From NCBI RefSeq assembly GCF_000689255.1, contig NZ_HG964446.1, positions 1,354,484 through 1,418,483 of the forward strand: a DNA stretch of 64,000 bases. Direction: 5' to 3'. The notes under the pieces were generated by a model that was given only the letters and a program-made list of their open reading frames with translations, did not search any database and had not been told where the DNA came from. This document shows, piece after piece, positions 9,116 to 19,313 of the stretch (within the stretch, counting starts at the first letter, position 1; every line of letters starts with the position of its first letter). A program made the position numbers and the translations under genes. Source of the stretch: Mycobacterium triplex (lineage in GTDB: Bacteria; Actinomycetota; Actinomycetes; Mycobacteriales; Mycobacteriaceae).

Positions 9116-9823
9116 ATGAGCAAGAACAGCAAGGCATATCGCGCCGCCGCCGAGAAGGTGGATCGCGACAACCTCTACACCCCGCTGGAAGCGGCCAAGC
9201 TCGCCAAGGAGACGGCCTCGACCAAGCAGGACGCGACCGTCGAGGTGGCCATCCGGCTCGGCGTCGACCCGCGTAAGGCCGACCAGATGGTCCGTGGCAC
9301 GGTCAACCTGCCGCACGGCACCGGTAAGACTGCCCGGGTCGCGGTGTTCGCCGTCGGCGACAAGGCCGAAGAGGCCACCGCCGCGGGTGCCGACGTGGTG
9401 GGCAGCGACGACCTGATCGAGAAGATCCAGGGCGGCTTCCTGGAGTTCGACGCCGCGATCGCCACGCCGGACCAGATGGCCAAGGTCGGCCGCATCGCGC
9501 GCATCCTCGGCCCGCGCGGCCTGATGCCGAACCCCAAGACCGGCACCGTGACTCCCGACATCGCCAAGGCCGTGTCCGACATCAAGGGCGGAAAGATCAA
9601 CTTCCGCATCGACAAGCAGGCCAACCTGCACTTCGTGATCGGCAAGGCGTCGTTCGACGAGAAGAACCTGGCGGAGAACTACGGTGCCGCGATCGACGAG
9701 GTGCTGCGGCTCAAGCCGTCGTCGTCCAAGGGGCGCTACCTGAAGAAGATCACCGTGTCGACGACCACCGGCCCGGGCATCCCGGTCGACCCGTCCGTCA
9801 CGCGCAACTTCACCGAGGCGTAA
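9116..9823 (+). CDS. rplA: Ribosomal protein L1
   Basis: A 235-residue L1-stalk protein. It carries the family signature [16 protein letters not shown] and the central [18 protein letters not shown]. The ATG at 9116 gives the usual length; an open frame that continues upstream through rplK is not used. It is the last gene of the secE-nusG-rplK-rplA run. The downstream side has been altered by the ECF42 insertion. Confidence 0.97.
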   Translation: MSKNSKAYRAAAEKVDRDNLYTPLEAAKLAKETASTKQDATVEVAIRLGVDPRKADQMVRGTVNLPHGTGKTARVAVFAVGDKAEEATAAGADVVGSDDLIEKIQGGFLEFDAAIATPDQMAKVGRIARILGPRGLMPNPKTGTVTPDIAKAVSDIKGGKINFRIDKQANLHFVIGKASFDEKNLAENYGAAIDEVLRLKPSSSKGRYLKKITVSTTTGPGIPVDPSVTRNFTEA

Positions 9824-9839
9824 CCTTCTGCACGCCGAT

Positions 9840-9886
9840 CGTCGACTTGTTGGGCGATCTCGACCGGGAGGCACAACAAGTCGACG
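9840..9886. repeat. Perfect 13-bp inverted repeat between rplA and the ECF gene
   Basis: CGTCGACTTGTTG (9840-9852) is exactly reverse-complemented at 9874-9886, with a 21-base loop. It sits between the convergent stops of rplA and the ECF42 gene. It could act as a two-way terminator, although no T-run flanks it, or mark a boundary of the inserted module. Confidence 0.75.
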
Positions 9887-9904
9887 TTCGCCCGCGGGCA
9901 GACG

Positions 9905-11140
9905 CTAGCCGCCACATTCGGCGATACGTCGCCGCAGGAAGTCGCGCCCCGGCTCAGAACCGCCTGCTTTCAACGCCGTTCGATACCAAGTGAGCGCTTC
10001 GCCGGGCCGGCCCGCGCGCCGCAGCAGATCGGCCCGCACCGTCGCGACCAGATTCGAACGGGTCAGCCGGGGATCGCGCGCCACCTCGTCCAGCGCGGCA
10101 AGCCCGGCATCGGGGCCGTCGCGCAGGCCCACCGCCAGCGCGCGGTTGGCGCCCGCCACCGGTGAACCCGTCAGCTCCAGCAGCCGGTCATAGGCCGCGC
10201 AGATGGTGACCCAGTCGGTCTGCTCCCACGAGGGTGCGGTCGCGTGCAGCGCGGCGATCACCGCCTGGGGCAGATACGGGCCCGCGGCAGGTGGGGCACC
10301 TTCGGCCAGCCGTAACCGGTCCAGGCCGCGCGCGATGCGGCCGCGGTCCCACTTGCGGCGGTCCTGCTCTTCGAGTGGCACCAGCATCCCGGCGTCGTCG
10401 ACCCGCGTTGCTCGCCGCGAATCGTGCAACAGCGTCAAGGCGGCCAGCGCGTGCGCCTCACTCTCGTCCGGCATCAGCGCGCACAACTCGCCGGCCAATC
10501 GAACGCCTTCGTGGCACAGCTCGTCACGAATCGCCGACGGGCCCGCGGTGGACCAGTAGCCCTCGGTGAACACCGAATAGATACAGCCGAGCACGTGCGG
10601 TGTCCGCTCTCCCAACAGCTGCGCCGGCGGCACCCGCAGCGGGATGTTGGCGTGACGAATCTTGTTCTTGGCCCGCGTGATTCGCTGGCCAATGGCGGCA
10701 TCGGTCTGCAACAGCGCCCGCGCGATCTCGGCGACGGTCAACCCGGACACCAACCGCAGGGTCAGCGCCAATTGCGACTGCCGGTCCAGGGCGGGATGCG
10801 CGCAGGTGAACATCATCCGCAGCTCGTCGTCGCGAACCGGATGCGGGTCGGTGTGGTCGGTACGTGCCCTGATGTCGTCCACATAGTTTCTCAAGGCCGC
10901 CAATTCCTTTCCGGGACGGATGGATTCGCGGCGCAGCCGATCCCGGACGCGGTTGCGGGCAACGGTGACCAGCCACCCGCCCGGGCTGTCGGGTATACCG
11001 TCGCGGGGCCAGCTGCGCAGCGCCTCGGCGCAGGCCTCCTGGACGGCGTCCTCGGCGACGGTGAGATCGCCCGACCACCGCGCGAGCGCGGCGACGGCCG
11101 GGCCCCATTCCCGGCGGAAGACGCCGTCCAGGTTGGTCAT
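9905..11140 (-). CDS. ECF42-type RNA polymerase sigma factor with C-terminal TPR-like extension
   Basis: A 411-residue ECF sigma factor. Sigma region 2 spans about 8-75 (AEDAVQEACAEALRSW; GGWLVTVARNRVRDRLRR) and region 4 about 115-170 (LALTLRLVSGLTVAEIARAL). The remaining 230 residues form a helical, TPR-like extension ending in RRAGRPGEALTWYRTAL, the hallmark of the ECF42 group (DUF6596 region). ECF42 factors are encoded with a DGPF/YCII protein instead of an anti-sigma factor, as here: the partner ends 8 bases upstream. In H37Rv rplA is followed directly by mmaA4, so this is an insertion. Confidence 0.92.
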   Translation of the reverse strand: MTNLDGVFRREWGPAVAALARWSGDLTVAEDAVQEACAEALRSWPRDGIPDSPGGWLVTVARNRVRDRLRRESIRPGKELAALRNYVDDIRARTDHTDPHPVRDDELRMMFTCAHPALDRQSQLALTLRLVSGLTVAEIARALLQTDAAIGQRITRAKNKIRHANIPLRVPPAQLLGERTPHVLGCIYSVFTEGYWSTAGPSAIRDELCHEGVRLAGELCALMPDESEAHALAALTLLHDSRRATRVDDAGMLVPLEEQDRRKWDRGRIARGLDRLRLAEGAPPAAGPYLPQAVIAALHATAPSWEQTDWVTICAAYDRLLELTGSPVAGANRALAVGLRDGPDAGLAALDEVARDPRLTRSNLVATVRADLLRRAGRPGEALTWYRTALKAGGSEPGRDFLRRRIAECGG

Positions 11141-11148
11141 TGCCGGCG

Positions 11149-11847
11149 TTAGAGCGCCGATACTCCAGCCAATTGGCGCAGCTGCACCGTCGACGCGGGG
11201 ATCATCGACGCGATCTTGACGGCGTCGTCACGATCCGCCGCACCGAGCAGGTAGATCCCGGTGGCGATTTCGGCGCCCTCCACGTAGGGCCCGTCGGTGA
11301 TCAGCACCTCGCCGTCCCGCACCCGCACGGTCGTCGCGGTGGACCGATCGTGCAAGGCGGCACCGCCGACAATGTGATCGCCGGCGGCCGCGTGCAGATC
11401 CGCGTGTTTGGCCGCGACGGCCTCCCACTCCGGTGTGCCGGGCGTGTGCGCGCTCGCGGGCGGTTCCAGCAGCAGCGCGAGCCAGTCGTTGCCGGTGAGC
11501 TTGCGGGACGGCTCAATCGCGTGGACCACCGGCCACAGTTCCACCGCACCGAACGGGGCGATCGGGACATCGCGCGCCAACGCGAGTGCCTCGTCGAGGT
11601 TTTCCGCTTCGAACACGTAGTAGCCGCAGGCCACCTCGGCGGACTCGGCGAACGGGCCGTCGGTGACGACTCGGGTGTCCGGGCCGCCGGTGATGACCAC
11701 CGCGGCGGCAGCGGGTCCCAGCGCGTCACCGGCCTTGATCGCCGGGCCGGCTTTGGCGTGGAAGCGCTCCCACTCGGCCATGCCAGCCGCCCACTCTTCG
11801 GGCGTACGGTCCTGTTCCTTCGCGATCAACAGAGCGAAATAATGCAT
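11149..11847 (-). CDS. DGPF/YCII-domain protein, partner of the ECF42 sigma factor
   Basis: A 232-residue protein with two YCII-related (DGPF) domains, the first at about 1-115 with TDGPFAES and the second at about 118-232 with TDGPYVEG. It is translated just ahead of the ECF42 gene. The ATG at 11847 is chosen because GGAGG stands 8 bases upstream; the GTG at 11856 lies only 1 base from that GGAGG. The biochemical role of the DGPF family is unknown; genetic linkage suggests it senses the signal for the sigma factor. Confidence 0.88.
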   Translation of the reverse strand: MHYFALLIAKEQDRTPEEWAAGMAEWERFHAKAGPAIKAGDALGPAAAAVVITGGPDTRVVTDGPFAESAEVACGYYVFEAENLDEALALARDVPIAPFGAVELWPVVHAIEPSRKLTGNDWLALLLEPPASAHTPGTPEWEAVAAKHADLHAAAGDHIVGGAALHDRSTATTVRVRDGEVLITDGPYVEGAEIATGIYLLGAADRDDAVKIASMIPASTVQLRQLAGVSAL

Positions 11848-11898
11848 GTTCGTCACCTCCGGTAGTGAGCGAAGCCCCGTGCTCCACTCTCTACCTAT

Positions 11899-11927
11899 CC
11901 GACGAACGACGCAGCCCCAATCCGACA
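11899..11927 (-). promoter_or_regulatory. Candidate ECF-type promoter of the DGPF-ECF42 operon
   Basis: On the minus strand TGTCGG (11922-11927) and CGTCGG (11899-11904) are 17 bases apart, about 50 bases before the DGPF start. They resemble the TGTCGA / CGA-type elements I recall for ECF42 promoters. An autoregulatory promoter is inferred, not shown. Confidence 0.35.
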
Positions 11928-11939
11928 GCGGTCGCGAAA

Positions 11940-12836
11940 TCAGGCCGAGGCGCCCGGCTTGAGGTAGGTCGCCAGGCTGCAGTCCAGCATCTCGTCGCCG
12001 AAGTAGTGCTCGCAGCCGCGCAGATACTTCATGTACCGGTCGTAGATTTCCTGGGAGGTGACCTCGATGGCCTTGTCCCTGTTGGACTCCAGCGTGTCAC
12101 CCCAGATGTGCAACGTCTTGACGTAATGTGACCGCAGCGAAAGTGGTTCGGGGACAACGAAGCCCGCTTTTTGGCCGTGCTCGACCATCATCTCCGTGGT
12201 CGGCAGGCGGCCGCCGGGGAAGATCTCGGTGACGATGAACTTGATGAAGCGCACGGTCTCGAAGGTGAGCTTCTTGCCGCGGGCGTTCAGGTTATAGGGG
12301 TGATAGCTGACGCTGCTCTGAACGGTCATCCGGCCGTCGTCGGGCATGATGTCGAACGTCCGCTTGAAGAAGTCGTCGTAGTTCTCGTGCCCGAAGTGCT
12401 CGAATGCCTCGATCGACACGATCCGGTCGACGGGCGCGCTGAAGTCTTCCCAATTCTGCAGCCGCACCTCGCGTGAGCGATCGCTGTCGATTGCACCCAG
12501 CACCTGTTCGCAGCGGGCGTGCTGGTTCTTGGACAGGGTCAGGCCGATGACGTTGACGTCGTAGCGCTCCACGGCGCGGCGCATGGTGGTGCCCCACCCG
12601 CAGCCGATGTCGAGCAGGGTCATGCCGGGTTTGAGGTCCAGCTTGTCCAGGTTGAGGTCGATCTTGGCGTATTGCGCCTCTTCGAGGCTGAGGTCGGAGG
12701 GCTCGAAGTATGCGCAGCTGTAGGTCCGGGTCGGGTCCTGGAACAGGGCGAAGAAATCGTCGGAGACGTCATAGTGCGCCTGGATATCTTCCGAACGGGT
12801 CCGGATCTTGGTAGCACTAGTCGGTTGCTCTGCCAT
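11940..12836 (-). CDS. mmaA4: Mycolic acid methyltransferase MmaA4 (hydroxymycolate synthase)
   Basis: A 298-residue SAM-dependent methyltransferase, almost colinear with M. tuberculosis MmaA4 (Hma). It methylates and hydroxylates the distal position of meromycolate, giving the hydroxymycolate precursor of keto- and methoxy-mycolates. SAM motif DIGCGWG at 76-82; conserved TYSCAYFEP and [13 protein letters not shown]. The MmaA4-specific C-terminus ([19 protein letters not shown]) separates it from its neighbours. The ATG at 12836 is preceded by AGGAGA. It is the last of five methyltransferase genes on this strand. Confidence 0.95.
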   Translation of the reverse strand: MAEQPTSATKIRTRSEDIQAHYDVSDDFFALFQDPTRTYSCAYFEPSDLSLEEAQYAKIDLNLDKLDLKPGMTLLDIGCGWGTTMRRAVERYDVNVIGLTLSKNQHARCEQVLGAIDSDRSREVRLQNWEDFSAPVDRIVSIEAFEHFGHENYDDFFKRTFDIMPDDGRMTVQSSVSYHPYNLNARGKKLTFETVRFIKFIVTEIFPGGRLPTTEMMVEHGQKAGFVVPEPLSLRSHYVKTLHIWGDTLESNRDKAIEVTSQEIYDRYMKYLRGCEHYFGDEMLDCSLATYLKPGASA

Positions 12837-12885
12837 GATCGTTAGGTCTCCTGAATTCACTGCTTCAAACGCATCGCCCGTCGTC

Positions 12886-12924
12886 GCCCGTTTGACCAGC
12901 GACGATACCCACATTTAAACGGGC
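12886..12924. repeat. Inverted repeat upstream of mmaA4
   Basis: GCCCGTTT (12886-12893) and AAACGGGC (12917-12924) are perfect 8-bp arms around a 23-base spacer in the mmaA3-mmaA4 intergenic region, 50 bases before the mmaA4 start. It may be an operator or part of an mRNA structure. Confidence 0.5.
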
Positions 12925-13031
12925 TGCTTAATCAACCGGCAACGCTTCACGCTCGGCCCCCCGCGGCCCGACGCATCAGTCTACTTCCAGAGGGAAATCG
13001 TTGTGGTCACAGTGGCGGCGACGTGGGGCCA

Positions 13032-13913
13032 CTACTTTTCCAGGGTGAACTGGTTGCAATCGATATAGCCCATCCGGAACGCCTTGGCGCAGCCGGTCAG
13101 AAATTTCATGTACCGCTGGTAGACCTCTTCCGACTGGATTTCGACGGCTTGGTCTTTGTGCGCTTCCAGAGCATCGGCCCACAGGTCCAGGGTGTGGGCG
13201 AAGTCGGACTGCAGCGACTGGCGCCGGGTGACATCGAAACCCGCTTTGGCGCAGTGGTTTTCGACCTTCTCAATGGATGGCAGTCGGCCCCCGGGGAAGA
13301 TGTCGGTCAGGATGAACCGGATGAACTTCGCCATCTCGATCGTCATCGGTATGCCGCGCTCGGTCATCTGTCTGGGATGCAACGCGGTGATCGAGTGCAG
13401 CAGCATCACGCCGTCCGCCGGCATGACGTCGTAGGCGAATTTGAAGAAGTCGTCATAGCGGTCGAAGCCGAAGTGCTCGAGCGCTTCGATGATGACGATA
13501 CGGTCGACCGGCTCGGTGAAATCCGCCCAGTCCTTCAGCAGCACCCGGTATGAGCGCTGTGAGTCGATCGAGTCGAGCACCTGCCGGCAATAGGCGTCCT
13601 GGTTCTTGGACAGGGTTACCCCGACGACGTTGACGTCGTAGCGCTCGACGGCGCGCTTCATCATCGAACCCCAGCCACAACCGATGTCCAGCAGGGTCAT
13701 CCCCGGCTGCAGCCCCAGCTTGTCCAGCGTCAAATCCAGCTTGGCGACCTGCGCCTCCTGCAGCGACATGCCCTCGTGAGGAAAGTATGCGCAGCTGTAG
13801 GTGCGGGTCGGGTCCTGGAATAGCGCGAAGAATTCGTTGGAAAGGTCGTAGTGGGCTCGAACATCGGCCTCGTTCGACCGCGTCCGGATGGCACCCGCTG
13901 AATTTCTGGACAT
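13032..13913 (-). CDS. mmaA3: Mycolic acid methyltransferase MmaA3 (methoxymycolate O-methyltransferase)
   Basis: A 293-residue SAM-dependent methyltransferase, the same length as M. tuberculosis MmaA3. It O-methylates the hydroxymycolate made by MmaA4 to give methoxymycolate. SAM motif DIGCGWG at 76-82; IEALEHFGFDRYDDFFKF; conserved C-terminus GYIDCNQFTLEK. The ATG at 13913 lies in CATATG. It is intact, without frameshift, so methoxymycolate production is predicted. Confidence 0.94.
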   Translation of the reverse strand: MSRNSAGAIRTRSNEADVRAHYDLSNEFFALFQDPTRTYSCAYFPHEGMSLQEAQVAKLDLTLDKLGLQPGMTLLDIGCGWGSMMKRAVERYDVNVVGVTLSKNQDAYCRQVLDSIDSQRSYRVLLKDWADFTEPVDRIVIIEALEHFGFDRYDDFFKFAYDVMPADGVMLLHSITALHPRQMTERGIPMTIEMAKFIRFILTDIFPGGRLPSIEKVENHCAKAGFDVTRRQSLQSDFAHTLDLWADALEAHKDQAVEIQSEEVYQRYMKFLTGCAKAFRMGYIDCNQFTLEK

Positions 13914-14059
13914 ATGTCCCCCCGATGGACGGGCACCCCGGCGGGGGGCCATCCCGGGAACCCTACACCCGGGTGCGCGCATCTCTCGGATTTGGAGCGC
14001 GATGCCGCCGGATTTCTCCAACGGCGGATCCGCCGCCCGTCAGCACGCGGACGCGATCG

Positions 14060-14923
14060 CTACTTCTCCAGCGTGAATTGGTTGACGTCGATGTAGCCAA
14101 CCCGGAACGCATTGGCGCAGCCGGTCAGGTATTTCAGGTAGCGCTCGTAGACCTCTTCGGACTGGATCTCGATGGCCTCGTTCTTGTGCGCTTCCAGCGC
14201 CGCCGCCCACAGATCGAGCGTCCGGGCGTAGTGCAGCTGCAGCGATTGGCGGCGAGTCAACCGGAAACCGTGCTTCGACGAATGGTCCTCCACCTTCTCG
14301 ATCGACGGCAGCCGCCCGCCCGGGAAGATCTCGGTGACGATGAACTTGATGAACCGGGCCATCTCGAACGTCAGCGGGATGCCGCGTTCGGTGCACTGCT
14401 CCGGCTTCAGGCCGGTGATCGTGTGCAGCAGCATCACCCCGTCGTCCGGCAGCACGCTGTGGGCCATCATGAAGAAGTCGTCGTAGCGCTCGTGGCCGAA
14501 GTGTTCGAACGCCCCGATCGACACGATCCGGTCGACGGGCTCGTCGAACTCTTCCCAGCCGGCCAGCAGCACCCGCTTGCTGCGCGGGTTGTCCATGGCC
14601 TCGAACGACTTCTGCACGTGGGCGGCCTGGTTCTTGGACAGCGTCAACCCGATCACGTTCACGTCGTAGCGCTCCACCGCCCGGCGCATGGTGGCACCCC
14701 AGCCGCAGCCGACGTCGAGCAGCGTCATGCCGGGCCGCAGGCCGAGCTTGCCCAGCGCCAGATCGATCTTGGCGAGCTGCGCTTCTTCCAGCGTCATGTC
14801 GTCGCGCTCGAAGTACGCGCAGCTGTAGGTCTGGCTGGGATCCAGGAACAGGCGGAAGAAGTCGTCGGACAGGTCGTAGTGCGCCTGCACATCGGCGAAA
14901 TGCGGTGTCAGTTTCCGAGCCAT
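14060..14923 (-). CDS. mmaA2: Mycolic acid cyclopropane synthase, MmaA2-like copy 1
   Basis: A 287-residue SAM-dependent cyclopropane synthase of the MmaA2/CmaA family (M. tuberculosis MmaA2 is also 287). SAM motif DVGCGWG at 70-76; [17 protein letters not shown]-terminus GYIDVNQFTLEK. MmaA2 adds the distal cis-cyclopropane to alpha-mycolates. Its first 144 residues differ from the adjacent copy 2 at only about six positions, while residues 145-230 are strongly different. Which of the two copies is the true MmaA2 orthologue is not settled. Confidence 0.9.
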   Translation of the reverse strand: MARKLTPHFADVQAHYDLSDDFFRLFLDPSQTYSCAYFERDDMTLEEAQLAKIDLALGKLGLRPGMTLLDVGCGWGATMRRAVERYDVNVIGLTLSKNQAAHVQKSFEAMDNPRSKRVLLAGWEEFDEPVDRIVSIGAFEHFGHERYDDFFMMAHSVLPDDGVMLLHTITGLKPEQCTERGIPLTFEMARFIKFIVTEIFPGGRLPSIEKVEDHSSKHGFRLTRRQSLQLHYARTLDLWAAALEAHKNEAIEIQSEEVYERYLKYLTGCANAFRVGYIDVNQFTLEK

Positions 14924-15016
14924 GACCGTGTCCGCCTTCCTGACGAAAAACGCACCTAAACATACCCCCGCGCACGCCCCGGGACCGGTTGTTCGATCCC
15001 GGGGATCAAGGCCCGG

Positions 15017-15880
15017 TTACTTCGCCAGCGTGAATTGGTTGACGTCGACGTAGCCCTCTCGGAACTTGTCGGCGCAGCCGGTCAGGTATTTCATGTAGCG
15101 CTCGTAGACCTCTTCGGACTGGATCTCGATGGCCTCGTCCTTGCGCGCCCGCAACGCCTCGGCCCACAGGTCGAGAGTCTTGGCGTAGTGCGGTTGCAGT
15201 GATTGGCGGCGAGTCAGCCGGAATCCTACTTCGTCCGAATGTTCTTCCACCATAGGGATTTTCGGCAGCCGGCCGCCCGGAAAGATCTCCCGCTGAATGA
15301 AGATGATGAAGCGCAGCAGGTCGATGGAGATGGGCAGACCCATGTCCACGATTTCCTGCTTCGTGAAGTCGGTGATGGTGTGCAGCAGCATCACGCCGTC
15401 GCCGGGCAACACGTGGTAGGCCATTTTGAAGAAGTCGCCGTAGCGGTCATGGCCGAAGTGCTCGAACGCCCCGATCGACACGATCCGGTCGACGGGCTCG
15501 TCGAACTCTTCCCAGCCGGCCAGCAGCACCCGCTTGCTGCGCGGGCTGTCCATGGCCTCGAACGACTTCTGCACGTGGGCGGCCTGGTTCTTCGACAGCG
15601 TCAACCCGATCACGTTCACGTCGTAGCGCTCCACCGCCCGGCGCATGGTGGCACCCCAGCCGCAGCCGACGTCGAGCAGCGTCATGCCGGGCCGCAGACC
15701 CAACTTGCCCAGCGACAAATCGATCTTGGCGAGCTGCGCTTCTTCCAGCGTCATGTCGTCGCGCTCGAAGTACGCGCAGCTGTAGGTCTGACTGGGATCC
15801 AAGAACAGGCGGTAAAAGTCGTCGGACAGGTCGTAGTGCGCCTGCACGTCTTCGAAGTGTGGTTCCAGTTTTTGAGCCAT
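15017..15880 (-). CDS. Mycolic acid cyclopropane synthase, MmaA2-like copy 2
   Basis: A 287-residue tandem paralogue of the preceding gene. The N-terminal half, including DVGCGWG (70-76) and IGAFEHFGHDRYGDFF, is nearly identical to copy 1 also at DNA level (about 14500-14890 against 15460-15850). The substrate-binding half differs: DFTKQEIVDMGLPISIDLL and IFIQREIFPGG replace the usual segments. H37Rv has a single gene here, so this is an added enzyme. Different chain-length or cis/trans specificity is inferred from the divergent C-terminal half. Confidence 0.9.
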   Translation of the reverse strand: MAQKLEPHFEDVQAHYDLSDDFYRLFLDPSQTYSCAYFERDDMTLEEAQLAKIDLSLGKLGLRPGMTLLDVGCGWGATMRRAVERYDVNVIGLTLSKNQAAHVQKSFEAMDSPRSKRVLLAGWEEFDEPVDRIVSIGAFEHFGHDRYGDFFKMAYHVLPGDGVMLLHTITDFTKQEIVDMGLPISIDLLRFIIFIQREIFPGGRLPKIPMVEEHSDEVGFRLTRRQSLQPHYAKTLDLWAEALRARKDEAIEIQSEEVYERYMKYLTGCADKFREGYVDVNQFTLAK

Positions 15881-16020
15881 CAGTGTTGCGCCTTCCCCGC
15901 GAAACGCACCGATCATCCCCCGAGCCCGAGTGGGGCAAATTTTATTACTGAGCATCTGCTCGCATTGACGAACGGCGAAACCTCGCAGTTCAACCCGGCT
16001 GTCAGGTCGGGCGTGTCGCG

Positions 16021-16977
<957 letters not shown>

Positions 16978-17886
16978 TCAGCTGGCCTCGGCAAAATTAC
17001 CCGTCAAAACGCCGATCACCGGATCCCACAGTTGCTGTGGCAGATCATGTCCCATTCCGTCGAATAACACCAATCGGGCTCCGCTTATTGCGCGCGCGAT
17101 CGCGCGTCCGCCGAAGGGCCGCATCAGCTTGTCGGACCGGCCGTGGATGACAACGGTCGGCGCCTTGATGCGCCGGTCGTGGTGCCGCAGGCTGCCGCTG
17201 CCCAGGATCGCGCCGAATTGCCTGGCGATGCCTTGCGGGTAGTAATTGCGGTCGTACCCTTCCGCGGCCTCGGCGCGCACCTGCTCGTCGGGGATGGGGT
17301 AACCCGGGCTGCCGATGATCCTGCTCACCCGGACCGCGTTGTCCAGGATCACCTCGCGGGGCGAGCTCGGCGGCGGGCCCTTGAGCAGCGCCAGCAATGC
17401 GCGGGGCGCCGGGGGCGGCAGGAACGCCGAATTGTTGCTGGAGAACAGAACGCCGAGAGTCCTTGTCCGATAGGCGAATTGCGCGGCGAAGACCTGAGCG
17501 ATCATCCCGCCCATCGATGCGCCGACGACGTGGGTCGCCTCGATGCCCAGATGGTCCAGCACGGCGGCGGCGTCGTCGGCCATGTCCTCGAGCGTGTACG
17601 TCGCCTTGCTGCGCAGGCCCGCCCAGGAGCGGCCCAATCGGGTGACCAACGGCTGGCCGACACTGCGGTGCTCGGTCTTGCTGGACAGGCCGACATCCCG
17701 GTTGTCGTAACGGATTACGCGCAGGCCGTGGCCGACCATCCGCTCGCAGAACTCCGTTCGCCACAGCAGCAGCTGGGCGCCGAGCCCCATGATCAGCAGC
17801 ACGGGCGGGTCGTCGATGTCGCCCATGTCCTCGTAGTAGAGCTTCAGGTCGCCGGCGGAACTCGCGTAGCCGGTGCGGATTTCCAT
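16978..17886 (-). CDS. lipG: Alpha/beta-hydrolase, lipase/esterase LipG
   Basis: A 302-residue alpha/beta hydrolase corresponding to Rv0646c. The nucleophile elbow is GASMGG; the acid is in HGRSDK and the histidine in DGMGHD near the end. The N-terminus LKLYYEDMGDIDDPPVLLI is typical. No signal peptide. In M. tuberculosis LipG is reported as a thioesterase/phospholipase A active on lipids. Its ATG overlaps the stop of the upstream UbiB-like kinase gene by one base, so the two are coupled. Confidence 0.92.
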   Translation of the reverse strand: MEIRTGYASSAGDLKLYYEDMGDIDDPPVLLIMGLGAQLLLWRTEFCERMVGHGLRVIRYDNRDVGLSSKTEHRSVGQPLVTRLGRSWAGLRSKATYTLEDMADDAAAVLDHLGIEATHVVGASMGGMIAQVFAAQFAYRTRTLGVLFSSNNSAFLPPPAPRALLALLKGPPPSSPREVILDNAVRVSRIIGSPGYPIPDEQVRAEAAEGYDRNYYPQGIARQFGAILGSGSLRHHDRRIKAPTVVIHGRSDKLMRPFGGRAIARAISGARLVLFDGMGHDLPQQLWDPVIGVLTGNFAEAS

Positions 17887-19232
17887 CAGACCTCCACGTC
17901 GGAGGAATGCTCGCGGCCGACCTCGACCATGAAGTTGGCGAAGTACCCGGTCAGCTGCGGGTCGGACATCATCTGCCACTTCGGTGCGAGCAGCTTCATG
18001 TACCGCTCGACGTAGAGGAACTGCTTACCGATCAACACCAACTCGCGCGGCAGCTTGACGTCGTACGCGTCGGCAAGCGTCGACAGCTGCCGGCCGATGT
18101 CGGCGTACGACATGTCGCCCAGCGTCGACATGGTCAACGGGGTGGCGAATTTTTCCAGGTCCTTGGCGGCCTGGGCTTCGGGCTTGACCGTTCCGACGGC
18201 ACCCATCAGCACGACGATCTTGCCGGCCGCGGCATGGTCCTTCTTGACCAGCAAGGCGTACACCAGTTCGCGCAGCAGCCAGCGGGTCCGCGGGTCGATG
18301 CGGCCCATGATCCCGAAGTCGAAGAACACGATGCGGCCCTGATCGTCGACGTAGAGGTTGCCCGCGTGCAGGTCGCCGTGGAACAGCCCGTGCCGCAGCC
18401 CGCCCTCGAAGAGCGAGAACAGCAGCGCCTTGACCAGTTCGACGCCGTCGAACCCGGCCTTGCGGATGGCGGCCACGTCGTCGATGCGGATGCCCTGCAC
18501 CCGCTCCATCGTCAGCACCCGGTCGCTGGTGAAGTCCCAGTGCACCGTCGGCACCCGGATGTTGCGGCCCAGCGGCGACACGTGCAGGTGCGAGACCCAC
18601 GCCTCCATCGACTGCGCCTCGAGGCGGAAGTTCAGCTCCTCGGCCAGGTTCGCGGCGAAGTCGGCGACCACGTCCTGCGCCGAAAGCCGGCGGCCCAGCT
18701 TGGCCAGCTCGACGGCCTGGGCGAACCGCTTCAGGATCTGCAGGTCGGCGGCGACCCGGCGGCGGATACCCGGACGCTGGATCTTGACCACGACCTCCTC
18801 GCCGCTGTGCAGCGTGGCGTAGTGCACCTGGGCGATGGACGCCGAGGCGAACGGCGTCTCATCCCACTTGGCGAACAGCTCGGCCGGGTCGGCGCCGAGC
18901 TCATCGACGAACAGCTTGTGCACCTGCTCGGAGTCGGCCGGCGGCACCCGGTCGAGCAGGCCGCGGAATTCGCGGGACAGCGATTCGCCGAACGCACCCG
19001 GGCTGGAGGCGATGATCTGCCCGAACTTCACATACGTCGGACCCAGATCGGCGAAGGTTTGGGGGAGCTGCTTGATCACCTTCTGCTGCCACGGCCCCTT
19101 GCCCGGCAGCGCGGTGAGCACGCGAGCGGCGGAGCGAGTGACCTGCCAACCGGTGACCGCGACCCGCGCCGCTTCCACCGGCAGTGGCACCCGGTCCAGC
19201 CTGGCCACCTCACGGTGTTTGGTTGAACTCAT
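17886..19232 (-). CDS. ABC1/UbiB-family atypical kinase (AarF-like, Rv0647c)
   Basis: A 448-residue member of the ABC1 protein-kinase-like family. Family motifs: KFGQ in TYVKFGQIIASSP, the nucleotide-binding lysine in VVVKIQRPG, the catalytic loop HGDLHAGNLYV, and DFGIMG in place of the DFG loop. UbiB/COQ8 proteins act as ATPases that support isoprenoid-lipid biosynthesis; mycobacteria use menaquinone, so the client here is unknown. It is translationally coupled to lipG (TGATG). Confidence 0.92.
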   Translation of the reverse strand: MSSTKHREVARLDRVPLPVEAARVAVTGWQVTRSAARVLTALPGKGPWQQKVIKQLPQTFADLGPTYVKFGQIIASSPGAFGESLSREFRGLLDRVPPADSEQVHKLFVDELGADPAELFAKWDETPFASASIAQVHYATLHSGEEVVVKIQRPGIRRRVAADLQILKRFAQAVELAKLGRRLSAQDVVADFAANLAEELNFRLEAQSMEAWVSHLHVSPLGRNIRVPTVHWDFTSDRVLTMERVQGIRIDDVAAIRKAGFDGVELVKALLFSLFEGGLRHGLFHGDLHAGNLYVDDQGRIVFFDFGIMGRIDPRTRWLLRELVYALLVKKDHAAAGKIVVLMGAVGTVKPEAQAAKDLEKFATPLTMSTLGDMSYADIGRQLSTLADAYDVKLPRELVLIGKQFLYVERYMKLLAPKWQMMSDPQLTGYFANFMVEVGREHSSDVEV

Positions 19233-19313
19233 CCCAGCAGTCTGCCAAACCGGGGGTGCCGACGCCCAAATCGCCGGGCGGTGAGCAGGCTTTTTACCCG
19301 CTCGTGTCTGGTT

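Noticed and set aside
12837..13031. A small gene between mmaA4 and mmaA3
   Set aside because: No frame with start, ribosome site and plausible composition; the stretch contains an inverted repeat and probably the mmaA4 promoter.
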